Part shown: piece after piece, positions 11,146 through 22,812 of the stretch | Numbering within the stretch: position 1 is the stretch's first letter | Layout of the letters: every line of letters starts with the position of its first letter | Source: Rana temporaria | Lineage: Eukaryota > Chordata > Amphibia > Anura > Ranidae | Assembly: GCF_905171775.1 (NCBI RefSeq) | Contig: NC_053489.1 | Coordinates: 250,219,008-250,283,007 of the forward strand | Direction: 5' to 3' | Length of the DNA: 64,000 nt | Made by a program: the position numbers and the translations under genes | Notes under the pieces: model-generated | What the model saw: the letters and a program-made list of their open reading frames with translations, nothing else | The model's database searches: none | Told to the model about the DNA's origin: nothing

Positions 11146-12378
11146 AGCTGGAAGGGGAAAAAAAGGTCAGTGTTATAACATCACTGTGCTTTTGCAATGG
11201 GCATATTAGCACCTATAAAAAGGTTAACAACTATCAGACTGCTCCGTGGGTGCAGCAAAGTGCACCTGCGGCTTAGCTGCGCTTTGCCCTATTCTTCTAT
11301 TATATCTTGCGGGTGTTGTGCACTTTCTAAATGCACACCAAAACTCATATGTCTTGGTGCGCTTTCAGAAAATGCACCACACCCAGGTAAATCGCAGCAT
11401 ATCAGTGTGAAAGCAGCCTTATAGGGGCTTCAGGACACTAAGGAATCATTTACATTTGTGGTTTGGGGGGCAGTAAAACCCCATAGTTGAGAAGTATTTT
11501 TACCACATGACACAACCGGCCCCGTTTTACACTTGGACAGGAGAGGTTGAAGACGTGGCATATACAGGAACCAATCCTCTCCATTTCCTCCTGCAACTGC
11601 TGGAAAGCTGGCTTCTCCTCCTCTCCCGTCGGCATTCAGGGGCTTCAGGAGGAAAATGTTATTATACAATTCAAAAAAAAATTCTGAAGCATTTTATTTC
11701 ATTGTGGCTCGTAACCAGTTACCAACTTACTTAAGTAGCCCTCGCTCTTCAAAAGGTTGAGCATGACCTGCATTAGGTAATGACTATCCTGCTAGGCCAA
11801 CTCAGTTTCTACCCAGCAAATCAATTTGCACTGAATTGCCTCCCCATCACAATAACATTCCTTCTCTGATCACATGCCTGACGAAGGGGCCCTGCGTGGC
11901 TCTGAAACGTTGCACTTTCTTTGTGTTGTGATCATGCAATAAAACATCCGCTTGGATGCTATTTACGTCGTTCCATGGTGTGCTGGCAAATATTTCTACT
12001 GTAACGTGTACCATTATCCAGCTGGTTGTTGCTACAAGCACCCAAACCCAAGAGCAGGTCCAGGAATGTGTGCGATGGGAATATGAAGTATGACCCCCCA
12101 CATACACACATCCTTGTGTCCACCCTCACCTTTTTAAGCCCTTATGCAGGCGAGAACAGAGGTCATGTGATCACGTATAAAACAAAGTATTTATAATTTG
12201 TTTTATAATAATATGTTTTTGTCTTCTATTTTAAACAGAATGGTTTGTTCTACAAGGTGAGGGATCACATATACTTTAAGACAAGGTATTGTGTGTTATT
12301 TGAGCTCCTGTTGAGGTATTATCAAAATGCAGATTATTTATATAAAAGCAGTAAAAGTCATTTGGTAAAAGAAAAAAG
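11146..12378. other. V2 cassette far-upstream flank with a GAAACG-type repeat
   Basis: There is no gene. At 11875-11960 lies a CTGACGAAGG...GAAACGTTGCAC hairpin-like motif followed by AATAAAACATCC. The same layout is seen at five other places in the window. The parts at 11785-11840 and 12240-12378 align with the V1 upstream flank. Confidence 0.5.
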
Positions 12379-12741
12379 CATAAAGCTACATCTTCTTTTT
12401 TTTATCAATACATTTTTATTGGGTTTATCAATTTACAACACTTGAGATAGTTGCATTCAATATACAACTTGAGTAGTATAAATCACCATGTACAGGCAAA
12501 CATTTAACAGAAAAAGAATACGGTACTCAGCGACCTAGGCCAGTCTACCCCAATTGGGTACAAACTGTAGGACTGGGAGGTCACCAAGATGATCAGAGGT
12601 ACACCTATACAGCTAAAGTAAAGACAAATAAAGGAGGGGGGGAAGGGATGGAGAAAACTGAAATAAAGGCTGCCGTTAGTCATTATCTATACCAAAGATT
12701 CAGTATTTTATACTGTTATTCTTCAGACTATAGGAAGATTA

Positions 12742-13501
12742 TTAAAGTAAGGAATCTTTTAAATATTTGGAAGCTTTCGGGTGGGTTAACCACATTTTCC
12801 ATTTTCTACGATAGGGGATTATAGAATCATTCTTATAGGCTAATAATAGTTCTAATTGAGCTTGGGTGTTTAATCTGGTGATGACCATTGGTAGGTTTGG
12901 GGCGTCTGCGGATTTCCATAGAGAGGCCACTGTAATTCTTGAGGCTATCAAAATATGTAAGACAATAGTCCTATACAAAGTGGGGTATTTGTCTAGATCT
13001 ATACCTAATAATGCGTTAGTAGGAGTAAGCTTGGTAAGGTTGCCCGTAAGATTGGCGATAAAGGATGAGATAGAGTTCCAAAAACTTTTTAGAGTCTTGC
13101 AACTCCAAAGCGTGTGCAGGAGGTTTCCCGTTTGCTCGTTACATTTCCAACAGATGTCGGATGCTGTTGGATACATTTTGGATAACTTGTATGGTGTTAA
13201 GTACCATCTATTAATTATTTTTTGGGCATTATCCCAGTGTTCAATGCAAGAGGATGACTTACTTATTGTTTGAAATGCTTTAATCCACTGAGTCGGGGAA
13301 AAAATTTGGTCCAGATCCTTTTCCCATTTCAGCATATTTGTGTTTTTGGTAAAGAGTTGGGAGGATAACACATCGTAGAAGAAAGATATACCTTTCTTTT
13401 TATCATTTTTCTGAGGAGAGAGGAACTCCCAAAGGTTCATAGGGATTTCGATCAAATTACTGAGAGAGAAATCTTTCAGTCGGGCACACTTACCAATCTT
13501 A
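12742..13501 (-). pseudogene. L1/Tx1 ORF2 C-terminal region
   Basis: Minus-strand translation upstream of the stop near 12742 shows the C-terminal domain of an L1-type ORF2, including the cysteine/histidine cluster CWKCNEQTGNLLHTLWSC and a terminal RRKWKMW segment. The frame is open across this block, but its upstream side is cut by the Harbinger-type MITE at 13502-13992. Confidence 0.8.
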
Positions 13502-13992
13502 GGCCCCGTACACACGATAGAATCCATCCGCAGATAAATCCCAGCAAATGGGTTTCTGCGGATAGATCCTATGGTGTGTACACGCCAGCGGATCTGTTTC
13601 CGCGGAGAAATCTCCTCTGGGATGGATTCCAGCAGATCGGATATTTGCTGACATGCACAACAAATCCATCTGCTGGAATCCATTCCAACGGATGGATCCG
13701 CTCGTCTGTACAGACTCACCGGATCCATCCGTCCAAAGGGATTCCCCGCACGCGTCGTAATGATTTGACGCATGCGTGGAATTCCTTATATGACAGCGTC
13801 GCGCCCGTCGCCGCGTCATAATCGCGGCGACGGCGCGACGCGTCATCGCCAGAGGATTTCCGCGCGGATTTCAATGCGATGGTGTGTACACTCCATCGCA
13901 TAGAAATCTGCGGAAATCTTTGAGAGGATTTATCCGTGGAAACGGTCCACTGGACCGTATCCGCGGATAAATTCTCTCGTGTGTATGGGGCC
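13502..13992. mobile_element. PIF/Harbinger-type MITE nested in the L1 element
   Basis: The ends GGCCCCGTACACACGA and TCGTGTGTATGGGGCC are inverse complements and are flanked by TTA on both sides. This is one of about ten elements in the window with a GTACACACGAT-type end. It entered after the LINE, because it interrupts the ORF2 remnant. Confidence 0.88.
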
Positions 13993-14118
13993 TTAGTCTC
14001 GATGATGTTCTTAACATTAGGGGGTAGGTTCTGGTATAGATTATATCCATTACTGATCCACTCGTTTACAGAGAATCTGATTCTGCAATAATTAATGACT
14101 TCTGTGGGAAGATGTAAT

Positions 14119-14904
14119 TTAGCCTTTTTCTCTACATGTCTGTTTTTTTGAGAGAATGTGTTTCCAAGCGAATAAAGTAGTTTTAATGCTTATTAGGTTG
14201 GGGATTGTTATCTTGGGGATAATGGCGCTAGCTATTGCGAGAGAAGGGAGGTCAAAATTGTGTGTGGCTAGACGTTCAATGTTTACCCATAATTTGTCAT
14301 TTGTTGGGTTAAACCAATGTTTCATCTGATCTAAGATAGAAGCAAAATAATAATTTCTAATGTCTGGGAGGCCCATTCCACCGGAATTTTTTTTAGTAGT
14401 AAGGATCGAGAAAGCAACTCTGGGTTTTTTTTTGTTCCAGATAAATTGTCTAAGTTTGCTGTCTAGTTGTTTAAAGAACTTAGCAGGAATTGGTATGGGG
14501 AGGCATCTAAAGAGATATAAAATTTTAGGTAAAGTTTGCATCTTAAAAGCGGCTATTTTACCAACCCAGGATAAGTTGGTTTTTTGAATATGTGATAAGT
14601 CACGGGATATTTGGCCTAAAAGTGTGGGGAAATTGGCATCATACATTTTTGTTGGAGGAAATGTGAGTTGGATCCCTAGGTATGTTATCGATTTGTTGTC
14701 CCAATTGTATTTATGTGTTGTGCGTAGAGAGTTGATTGTCGAGTCTGGTATGTTCATAGGGAGGATAAAGCATTTTTCCTGATTGATTTTATAGTATGAG
14801 ACATCTTTGAATTTTTCTAGTATTGCGTGTATTGTAGGCAGAGATATATCAGGTTCTGTCAGTGTCAATATGATATCGTCTGCGAATAGTCCTAGTTTGT
14901 GCAC
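14119..14904 (-). pseudogene. L1/Tx1 reverse transcriptase, catalytic and thumb part
   Basis: The block begins HKLGLFADDIILTL, holding the FADD catalytic box of LINE reverse transcriptases, and continues with KINQEKCFILPM and ITYLGIQLTF, which are conserved downstream of the box in L1-type RTs. It is out of frame with the upstream half at 14969-15883. A short tandem GGGATTATA duplication near 14990-15003 is a candidate cause. Confidence 0.85.
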
Positions 14905-14968
14905 GTCTTGGCCAATCGTAACACCTCTGACGTTTGGGGATGATCGAATGTATTCCGCTAGGGGTTCT

Positions 14969-15883
14969 TTAGCTAAGGCAAAAATTATAGGGGATTATAG
15001 GGGATAGGGGGCAGCCCTGTCTGGTTCCGTTAGTTAATGGGAAGTTTATAGATAAGATACCTGAAGTGTAGACCTTTGCGTTGGGCTGGGTATATAATGC
15101 CATGATTGCTGAGTGGATAAAACCGTTAAAGCCAAATTTAGTTAAGGTTTTTGATATATATTCCCAATGCATTCTGTCGAATGCTTTTTCAGCATCTAAA
15201 GCTAAGAGCAGGGCGGGGGTTCGATTATTGTGTATAGAGTTAATAATATTGAGCATTCTTCTTGTGCTATCTGGGGCCTGTCTACTTTTAACAAAGCCAA
15301 CTTGATCTGGTTTAATTAGGGTGGTAATTATATTAACGAGTCTATTCGCCAGTATCTTTGCGTAGATTTTCACATCTGAGTTTAGTAGGGAAATGGGCCT
15401 ATAGTTTAAAGGGGAAGTGGGATCTTTGCCTGATTTAGGTATAGTGATAATTATTGCTTCTAGCAGTTCTTTTGCGAGGGCTTCTGAGTTAGCTGCTTGA
15501 TTAAATAGGTTGGAAAGATAGGGGACTAGGGTTTCTTCAAAGGCAGTATAATATTCTCCTGATAGGCCATCTGGGCCTGGTGATTTATTTTTTGGTAGTT
15601 CGTGTATGACCTTAATAATTTCTTCATCTGATATAGGTTTGTTGAGTAATTCTAATGATGTAGGATCAATGGAAGGAAGGACAATATTGTCTAAAAATGA
15701 TGAGATGTTATCAGCGTTTGGTTGGGGGGTGAGAGTGTCATTTTTTAGATTATAGAGTGTCTCATAGTACAGTGAGAAAGTATCTGCTATCTCTTTAGGA
15801 TTGAGGATTGTTTTGCCTGAGGTGTGGTGGGTTAGTTTATGAATTTTGTTCTTTTGTTGGCGAAGTTTTATTTGGGAGGCCAT
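14969..15883 (-). pseudogene. L1/Tx1 reverse transcriptase, N-terminal half
   Basis: Landmarks in order are KNKSPGPDGLSGEYY, NYRPISLLNSDVKI, LIKPDQVGFVKSRQ, LALDAEKAFDRMHW (first catalytic aspartate) and NGTRQGCPLSP. These are the fingers and palm motifs of L1-clade RTs. The frame stays open for 304 codons, so decay is modest. Confidence 0.88.
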
Positions 15884-16199
15884 TAACTTACCTGCTCTGT
15901 TACCTTGGGAGTAGTATTTTAAATTTAGTTTTTTAAGATATTTGTCATGGTCAGCAATTAATAAGGATCTAAGATCAGATCTAAGGTTATTGAGTTGGCG
16001 TTCTAAGATTATGTTTTGGGGTTTTTTTTTGTGTAACTTTTCAAGGTTAGAAATTTCTACTAGTATTGAGTTGATCGTGTTGTTTCTATTTTTTTTTCTC
16101 TCTAGCGGTGATTTGAATTAAGAGACCTCTCGCATATGCTTTGTGGGCACACCATAGAGTAGTGTTGTTAACGGACATATTATCATTTACATCAAAAAA

Positions 16200-16679
16200 T
16201 TATTTTAGACCTTTTTTCATCACAGATCTATGTTTCTCCTGGGAGAGGATATATGTATTGTTTCTCCAAAGATAATTGTTGGGGCAATTTTGGTTCGAAT
16301 TAATATCAAGAGTGATTGGAGCGTGATCAGACCATGTTAGGTTGTGAATACTAGCATTCGCTACTTTTGTGAGGAGATTTTTATCTGTGATGAAATAGTC
16401 TATTCTGGAGTACGTCTTATGAACATTGGAGAAGAAAGTAAAGTCTTTTTCTGTGGTATGAAGGCATCTCCAGGGATCGTACAGGTCTTCTGCTGAGAAA
16501 ATGTTGGAAAGACCCTTTCTGGGAGCTTTTCCTTTCTTGGAGGTGTCCATATCAGGATCCATCGGTGCGTTTAAGTCTCCACAGATCAAGAGGTGGCCTT
16601 TCTGAATTTTTCTTGTCTTCCCAATCACTTTTTGGATAAATTGGTGGGGATTTTTATTGGGGGCATAAATATTGACAAT
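16200..16679 (-). pseudogene. L1/Tx1 apurinic-like endonuclease remnant (5'-truncated)
   Basis: Minus-strand translation gives IVNIYAPN, then LICGDLNAPMDPDMD, SRIDYFITDK and TWSDHAPITLDI, which are conserved motifs of the LINE endonuclease (GDLN, SRID, SDHAP). The N-terminal part is absent because the insertion is truncated there. About 300 bp between this block and the RT carries stops or frameshifts. Confidence 0.85.
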
Positions 16680-16794
16680 CATAAAGCTACATCTTCTAGA
16701 CGCAAGTGTTAAGCATTGCCATATGTAAGTCATATACCTGAGGATTTTTTTTTAACCTTTTCAAAACTGTTTTTGCCCTCATGATAAAAAATAT

Positions 16795-17532
16795 GGCCCA
16801 GATTCACATACCTCGGCGCATCTTTATGCGCGCGTAGTGTATCGAATATACGCTACGCCGACGCTGCGCAGAGCAGCGAGCACAGTATTCACAAAGGAAA
16901 TGCTCCCAACGTTGCGCCGGCGTAACGTAAATTCGTAGGCGTAAGCCGGCCTAATTCAAAGTAGGTGGAAGTGGGCGTGATCCATTTAAATTAACCGTGA
17001 CCCCATGCAAATGATGGGCCGAGCGAACGGCGCATGCGCCGTCCCGTGGACGCTTCCCAATGCGCATGCTCAGAATCACGTCGGAACAAACGCCTAAGAT
17101 ATGTCGAATCACTGCCTACGACGTGAACGTAACCTACGCCCAGCCCTATTCACGTACTACTACGTAAACAACGTAAAATACGACGGCTGTTCGCTGGTCC
17201 ATACCTTAACATGACTTACACCTGCTTTATGAGTCTTAACTTTACACTGGACGTACGACTTACGTAAACCGCGTATATTAATGCGCCGGGCGCAAGTACG
17301 TTCGTGAATCGGCGTATCTCACTCATTTGCATATTCGAATCGTAAATCAATGGGAGCGCCCCTTGCGGCTAGCGTAAATATGCGCCCACGATACGACGGT
17401 GTAGGAAACTTACGTCGGTCGGATGAAGCCTATTTACAGGCGTATCTTGCTTTCAAAGTCAGGCGCATAGATACGACGCCGCACATTGACACTTAGATAT
17501 ACGCCAGCGTAAGTGCTACGTGAATCCGGGCC
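16795..17532. mobile_element. GGCCCAGATTC-end MITE
   Basis: The ends GGCCCAGATTCACATAC and GTGAATCCGGGCC are inverted and flanked by TAT on both sides. The interior is dense in CGTA/TACG motifs, like the copies at 6104, 39193 and 54981. It has no coding capacity. Confidence 0.83.
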
Positions 17533-17780
17533 TATATATTTATGGTATCAGTTTATTGGCTCATTTCACAAAGGTAACATTAGGATAAGAATATGTCATT
17601 TTTAAAGTGGCGGTTATTTTCAACTAAGTCCTAAGAAGTTTTAAAATGACAGTCACATGACTAAAATGAAGATCTTTATCCTGGTATGTTAGCTTTGTGA
17701 ATTGAGCCTTATGTGTGTCATAATGTAGTCTTCGTGAAAAGATATCTCATAGTCTGATGATTTTTATATGTCAGCCAGTC

Positions 17781-17935
17781 CCTGTCCTCATACAACATGT
17801 GGGTGTGATGATGTCGGTGATGTTTGTGTTGCTGTCACATCCTTCCCACATTACTATACATCAAGGAGCTCAGAAGGATCCTCACTGGTACACATCAGTC
17901 ACACAGCAATCTTGTATGTTGTACATTCAGAGACA
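17781..17935 (+). promoter_or_regulatory. Near-invariant block upstream of V2 leader
   Basis: This 155-bp block differs from the V4 copy at only two positions by eye (GTGATGATG for GTGTTGATG, and TCGG for TCAG). Here the open frame running into the leader does contain an upstream in-frame ATG, at 17768. Proximal promoter plus 5'UTR remains the simplest reading. Confidence 0.6.
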
Positions 17936-18409
17936 ATGATCAGCTTTATCCCATCTGTATTTGTGACCTCCTTACTGATACTTTGTTTATCATGTAAGTA
18001 TAGGGCAGTCCTTATAATGCTGGTTTCACAGTCATCTTTTATTTTTGTACAATACAATATCAAATACTAATATCGTTTTGTTATCCTGTTGCAGGTTCTG
18101 TCCACGGATATAATATAAACTCAACAGATCAGCATCTTTTTGGAGAAATTGGAGAAACAATAACATTATCCTGCACCTACTCCATTAGTAGTAATTCTCC
18201 ATACATATTCTGGTATCGTCAGTATCCTCATCAGATACAGTATATTCTTCACCAGGGTGCAAAAAGTTACTCTAACATCAAGAAAACTAACACAGAATTG
18301 GAGCCTGGAAAGTTCCAATCAGAGAACAGTGACACTCTAACAAATTTAACCATCCATCGCCTGTCAGTGTCAGATTCAGCCGTGTACCTGTGTGCTCTGA
18401 GTGATGGTG
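17936..18409 (+). CDS. TRAV: T-cell receptor alpha/delta-type V gene, V2
   Basis: The leader exon is 17936-17993 (MISFIPSV start), the intron 17994-18094, and the V exon 18095-18409. The last base of the leader exon is T rather than G, so the codon across the splice becomes TGT (Cys) instead of Gly; the donor GTAAGTA is kept. The V domain is intact, with Cys27, Trp40 and Cys100 and the ending VYLCALSDG. It resembles V4 most in the VHGYNINSTDQHLFGE start. CDR1 differs from its neighbours. Chain type (alpha or delta) cannot be told from V alone. Confidence 0.9.
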
Positions 18410-18448
18410 CACAGTGTTACATATCTGCTCAGGAGCAATGCTAAAACT
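18410..18448 (+). promoter_or_regulatory. 23-RSS of V2
   Basis: Heptamer CACAGTG at 18410-18416, 23-bp spacer, nonamer GCTAAAACT at 18440-18448. The spacer is nearly identical to those of V3 and V4. Confidence 0.9.
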
Positions 18449-19440
18449 TTCTGTTCACTAATCATCTTCACCACTAGGTGGTACTGTTTCTTCATGGTTA
18501 TACAGTATGATAGTGAACTGAACCAAAATATATTCTCATGCAGGAAATAATACATCATGGTAAAATCCCAAGTGCTTTAAATGTATGTTTGGGCAAAGTA
18601 AAAAAAAGAAGCATATTCAGTACATGCTTGATGATACATTTTCCTCTGTTTTGTCTCTTCAAAAACAATACAAGAACAATGAAAATACCTGTTGAGCTGA
18701 TATCCCTGCTACACTGAAACCACAAACATTATTATCACCCCGAATTTTTCCTCTCCTGAACTACAGAACACCTACACCCAGGGGCGGACTGACCATTGAG
18801 GCTCTCGGGCACTGCCCGAGGGCCCCATGCCACTAGGGGACCCCATCAGGGTTGCCAGGCTCAGTAAAACCAGGGACAGTATGTAAAAATCTGTGTTTTA
18901 TTTACATCTGTCCCAGATATGTCCAAAACCGACATGCTTTTGATGTGAATATCCCGAGATTTTAGCTGCGCCGCCTCTGTACTGCCTCCTGGCTTGGTGG
19001 CCATCTGTAAGCCCGGGGGCCCCATAATCTTCTATTGCCCAGGGGGCCCCATGAGTTGTCAGTCCGCCCCTGCCTACACCTTACATTATGGATATGATGA
19101 GTACTCCAGTAGAATTTAAAAGGGCATGGATGACAACATTGCTTGAGATTTCAATACAGCAGGAGCTTTGTGTTGTCAGTTCAAACAGGAATTTCAAGAG
19201 CACACTGGATTTCTGGCAGATCAAAAGGTATTTTCTATTTACAGAATTTTCAAAGGTATAACACCATGGAAAAGTACATGTATTGTCATTGCAGAGATGT
19301 ACTGTTTTTTTTTTTTTTTTTTTTATTGTTGCTCTGACATCCACTATAATATTTAGTATAAATAGCTAATTCACAAATAAAATACCTTAAATAACCCAAC
19401 AATTTTTTTTTAAAGTTTTCACAATACAGTCAACACCAGA
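18449..19440 (+). other. V2 cassette downstream flank
   Basis: Homologous to 37935-38342 plus 39047-39192 behind V4 and to 55719-56121 behind V6. Shared tracts include CAGCAGGAGC...TGTGTTGTCAG, CACACTGGATTTCTGGCAGATCAA and the ATATTTAGTATAA tail. It contains the hAT MITE at 18779-19072. No gene is seen. Confidence 0.65.
18779..19072. mobile_element. hAT MITE with CAGGGGCGGACTGAC ends
   Basis: The left end CAGGGGCGGACTGACCATTG and right end GTCAGTCCGCCCCTG are inverse complements. An exact 8-bp duplication CCTACACC lies at 18771-18778 and 19073-19080. The homologous flanks behind V4 and V6 lack it, so it postdates the cassette duplication. Confidence 0.9.
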
Positions 19441-20044
19441 ACACACCGCAAAGTCATAATGTTATACAGTTACTAGCCATGTTTCTTGTTTTTCTTTAGT
19501 CTTTTCTTACTTGTCTTACACTTGTAAAACATTTACTGGAACCATATCAATATATCCTCCAGAGACTGAGCTTCCATGCAGGAAAACATATTCACAGTAC
19601 TGTGATTGTACTGCGATTGGACACAGCAGATCACAGGCAAAAGGTACAGAGCTAATGAGAGTGGCGCTGTACCACATGATCTCTGTGACCAATCATTGAC
19701 AAGTCAACATTATTAAAGCAGGACATTTCAGAACATCTTTTTTCTTTCATCTGGAGAGGGGTTTTCTCAGCTAAGAACATCCTCCTGCCTGCATGCCTGA
19801 GCTTAGGGCAGATGGATTCCAGTAAATTAATATTACATGATTCTTCTGTCCTTACTCAAGGTGGCGGCAGCTAGAAATGCTAGGGGGTGTTTTTCAAAGT
19901 GTCAAAGTGATTTCTCAACAAAATAAAGCATGAACACATGGATGGATGGGTGGGTTTGCTGTGAATATCAAAAATGAATGAAAAATGAAAAGTATCGTTT
20001 TCAGTTTGTGGTGGTCAGATACAGTTTAGTTCCACTTTAAATAC

Positions 20045-20635
20045 CCTAGTACCTGTCTCCAGCCCAGAGTACCAGAGTACCTGTCTGCAGCCCACCAGAG
20101 TACCAGAGTACCTGTCTCCAGCCCAGAGTACCAAAGTACGTGTCTGCAGCCCACCAGAGTACCCGAATTCCTATCTTCAGCCTGTAAGAGTACTAGAGTA
20201 TCTGTCTCCAGCCCAGAGTACCTGTCTGCAGCCCACCAGAGTACCCAAATTCCTATCTTCAGCCCATAAGAGTACTAGAGTACCTGTCTCCAGCCCAGAG
20301 TACCTGTCTGCAGCCCACCAGAGTACCTGAATTCCTATCTTCAGCCTGTAAGAGTACTAGAGTATCTGTCTCCAGCCCAGAGTACCAGAGTACCTGTCTG
20401 CAGCCCACCAGAGTACCCAAATTCCTATCTTCAGCCCATAAGAGTACTAGAGTACCTGTCTCCAGCCCAGAGTACCTGTCTGCAGCCCACCAGAGTACCC
20501 AAAATCCTATCTTCAGCCCATAAGAGTACTAGAGTACCTGTCTCCAGCCCAGAGTACCAGAGTACATGTCTGCAGCCCACCAGAGTACCCAAGTTCCCAT
20601 ATTCAGCCCATCAGAGTACCAGAGTAAGTGTCTCT
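20045..20635. repeat. Minisatellite with a composite ~82-bp unit
   Basis: Subunits built on AGAGTACCTGTCT(C/G)CAGCCCA alternate with an AATTCCTATCTTCAGCC subunit, giving a higher-order unit of about 82 bp repeated roughly seven times with scattered substitutions and variable subunit number. It lies just left of the Tc1 element. No coding or CRISPR-like organisation is seen. Confidence 0.88.
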
Positions 20636-20697
20636 ATGGAAATAAGATTTGTCAAATGTTGTTTATCAACAGTATTAATTCTTTGATATTTACTATA

Positions 20698-22259
20698 CAG
20701 GGAGTGCAGAATTATTAGGCAAGTTGTATTTTTGAGGATTAATTTTATTATTGAACAACAACCATGTTCTCAATGAACCCAAAAAACTCATTAATATCAA
20801 AGCTGAATATTTTTGGAAGTAGTTTTTAGTTTGTTTTTAGTTTTAGCTATTTTAGGGGGATATCTGTGTGTGCAGGTGACTATTACTGTGCATAATTATT
20901 AGGCAACTTAACAAAAAAAATATATATACCCATTTCAATTATTTATTTTTACCAGTGAAACCAATATAACATCTCAACATTCAAAAATATACATTTCTGA
21001 CATTCAAAAACAAAACAAAAACAAATCAGTGACCAATATAGCCACCTTTCTTTGCAAGGACACTTAAAAGCCTACCATCCATGGATTCTGTCAGTGTTTT
21101 GATCTGTTCACCATCAACATTGCGTGCAGCAGCAACCACAGCCTCCCAGACACTGTTCAGAGAGGTGTACTGTTTTCCCTCCTCGTAAATCTCACATTTG
21201 ATGATGGACCACAGGTTCTCAATGGGGTTCAGATCAGGTGAACAAGGAGGCCATGTCATTCGTTTTTCTTCTTTTATATCCTTTCTTGCCAGCCACGCTG
21301 TGGAGTACTTGGACGCGTGTGATGGAGCATTGTCCTGCATGAAAATCATGTTTTTCTTGAAGGATGCAGACTTCTTCCTGTACCACTGCTTGAAGAAGGT
21401 GTCTTCCAGAAACTGTCAGTAGGACTGGGAGTTGAGCTTGACTCCATCCTCAACCCGAAAAGGCCCCACAAGCTCATCTTTGATGATACCAGCCCAAACC
21501 AGTACTCCACCTCCACCTTGCTGGCGTCTGAGTCGGACTGGAGCTCTCTGCCCTTTACCAATCCAGCCACGGGCCCATCCATCTGGCCCATCAAGACTCA
21601 CTCTCATTTCATCAGTCCATAAAACCTTAGAAAAATCAGTCTTGAGATATTTCTTGGCCCAGTCTTGACGTTTCAGCTTGTGTGTGTGTTCAGTGGTGGT
21701 CGTCTTTCAGCCTTTCTTACCTTGGCCATGTCTCTGAGTATTGCACACCTTGTGCTTTTGGGCACTCCAGTGATGTTGCAGCTCTGAAATATGGCCAAAC
21801 TGGTGGCAAGTGGCATCTTGGCAGCTGCACGCTTGACTTTTCTCAGTTCATGGGCAGTTATTTTGCGCCTTGGTTTTTCCACACGCTTCTTGCGACCCTG
21901 TTGACTATTTTGAATGAAACGCTTGATTGTTCGATGATCACGCTTCAGAAGCTTTGCAATTTTAAGAGTGCTGCATCCCTCTGCAAGATATCTCACTATT
22001 TTTGACTTTTCTGAGCCTGTCAAGTCCTTCTTTTGATCCATTTTGCCAAAGGAAAGGAAGTTGACTAATAATTATGCACACCTGATATAGGGTGTTGATG
22101 TCATTAGACCACACACCTTCTCATTACAGAGATGCACATCACCTAATATGCTTAATTGGTAGTAGGCTTTCGAGCCTATACAGCTTGGAGTAAGACAACA
22201 TGCATAAAGAGGATGATGTGGTCAAAATACTCATTTGCCTAATAATTCTGCACTCCCTG
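20698..22259 (-). mobile_element. Tc1/mariner transposon, nearly intact
   Basis: The ends CAGGGAGTGCAGAATTATTA and TAATTCTGCACTCCCTG are inverted and flanked by TA, the Tc1/mariner target. The element is 1562 bp with a single transposase gene on the minus strand (22041-21026). Long homogeneous ends and few lesions imply fairly recent arrival. Confidence 0.93.
21026..22041 (-). pseudogene. Tc1-type transposase with one frameshift and one stop
   Basis: The enzyme would cut and paste the element at TA sites. The N-terminal part (22041-21673) opens MDQKKDLTGSEKSKIV and carries the helix-turn-helix DNA-binding region. The catalytic part (21607-21026) holds GVLVWAGI, MQDNAPSHAS and WPPCSPDLNPIENLW, whose spacing fits a DD34E triad. 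Two lesions are visible: a length change in an ACACAC run near 21673-21690, and a TGA codon at about 21418. Otherwise the frame is open, so this copy is probably inactive but young. Confidence 0.88.
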
Positions 22260-22366
22260 TAATATACTAAAAGGATGAGTCCGATATGCAAGTATATGCA
22301 TATCGGACGTTATATTTTAGTTTCTGTTTATTTTAATGTAAAGTTAAAAAAGTGGTACATAGACAT

Positions 22367-22715
22367 TAGGGATGGGCCGAACACCCCTCTGTTCGGTTCA
22401 CAGAAGAACCCCCGAACAGGGGAAATGCTCTAACCTGAACGGCGAACCCCATTGAAGTCTTTATGAGCTGAACAGGAAAAATCAAAAGTGCTCATGTTGA
22501 AGGCTTATATGCAAGTAATTGGCCATAAAAGGCTGTGGGGGTCTGGGTACTGCCCTGGGGGACATGTATAAATAAAAACATAAAAAAAAATATTTGCCCA
22601 ATCAGGGCGCAGAATGCACTGTGCAGAGCTGCAAATTCGGGTGTTCGTGGAACAGCCAAACAGGCAAATGTTCGGCCCAAACTCATGCTCGGTCCAAACC
22701 TTTCAACCATCACTA
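22367..22715. mobile_element. hAT-like MITE (TAGGGATGG ends)
   Basis: The left end TAGGGATGGGCCGAAC and right end CCATCACTA are inverted, and the 8-bp ATAGACAT is duplicated at 22359-22366 and 22716-22723. The interior is rich in GTTCGG/CCGAAC. It interrupts the V3 cassette upstream flank at the AAAGTGGTACATAGACAT tract. Confidence 0.85.
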
Positions 22716-22812
22716 ATAGACATGTAGAGGGGGGAAAGTGGTGCCAAATTGTTTGAATAAAGGATAGTTCAGTTCCAGAAATAATGTGATTTTTGTGCAG
22801 GCAAATGCTTAA

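Larger units (their letters stand above)
12397..16679 (-). mobile_element. 5'-truncated L1/Tx1-type LINE, minus strand
   Basis: An exact 18-bp duplication, CATAAAGCTACATCTTCT, lies at 12379-12396 and 16680-16697. The element's 3' end (poly-A, seen as a T run) is at 12397 and its truncated 5' end is inside the endonuclease domain at 16679. Such duplications are left by target-primed reverse transcription. Without the nested MITE, about 3.8 kb remains. The landing site is the homologous upstream flank of the V2 cassette. Confidence 0.92.

Noticed and set aside
13502..13846. N-terminal extension of the L1 ORF2 C-terminal frame
   Set aside because: This part comes from the inserted MITE, not from the LINE.
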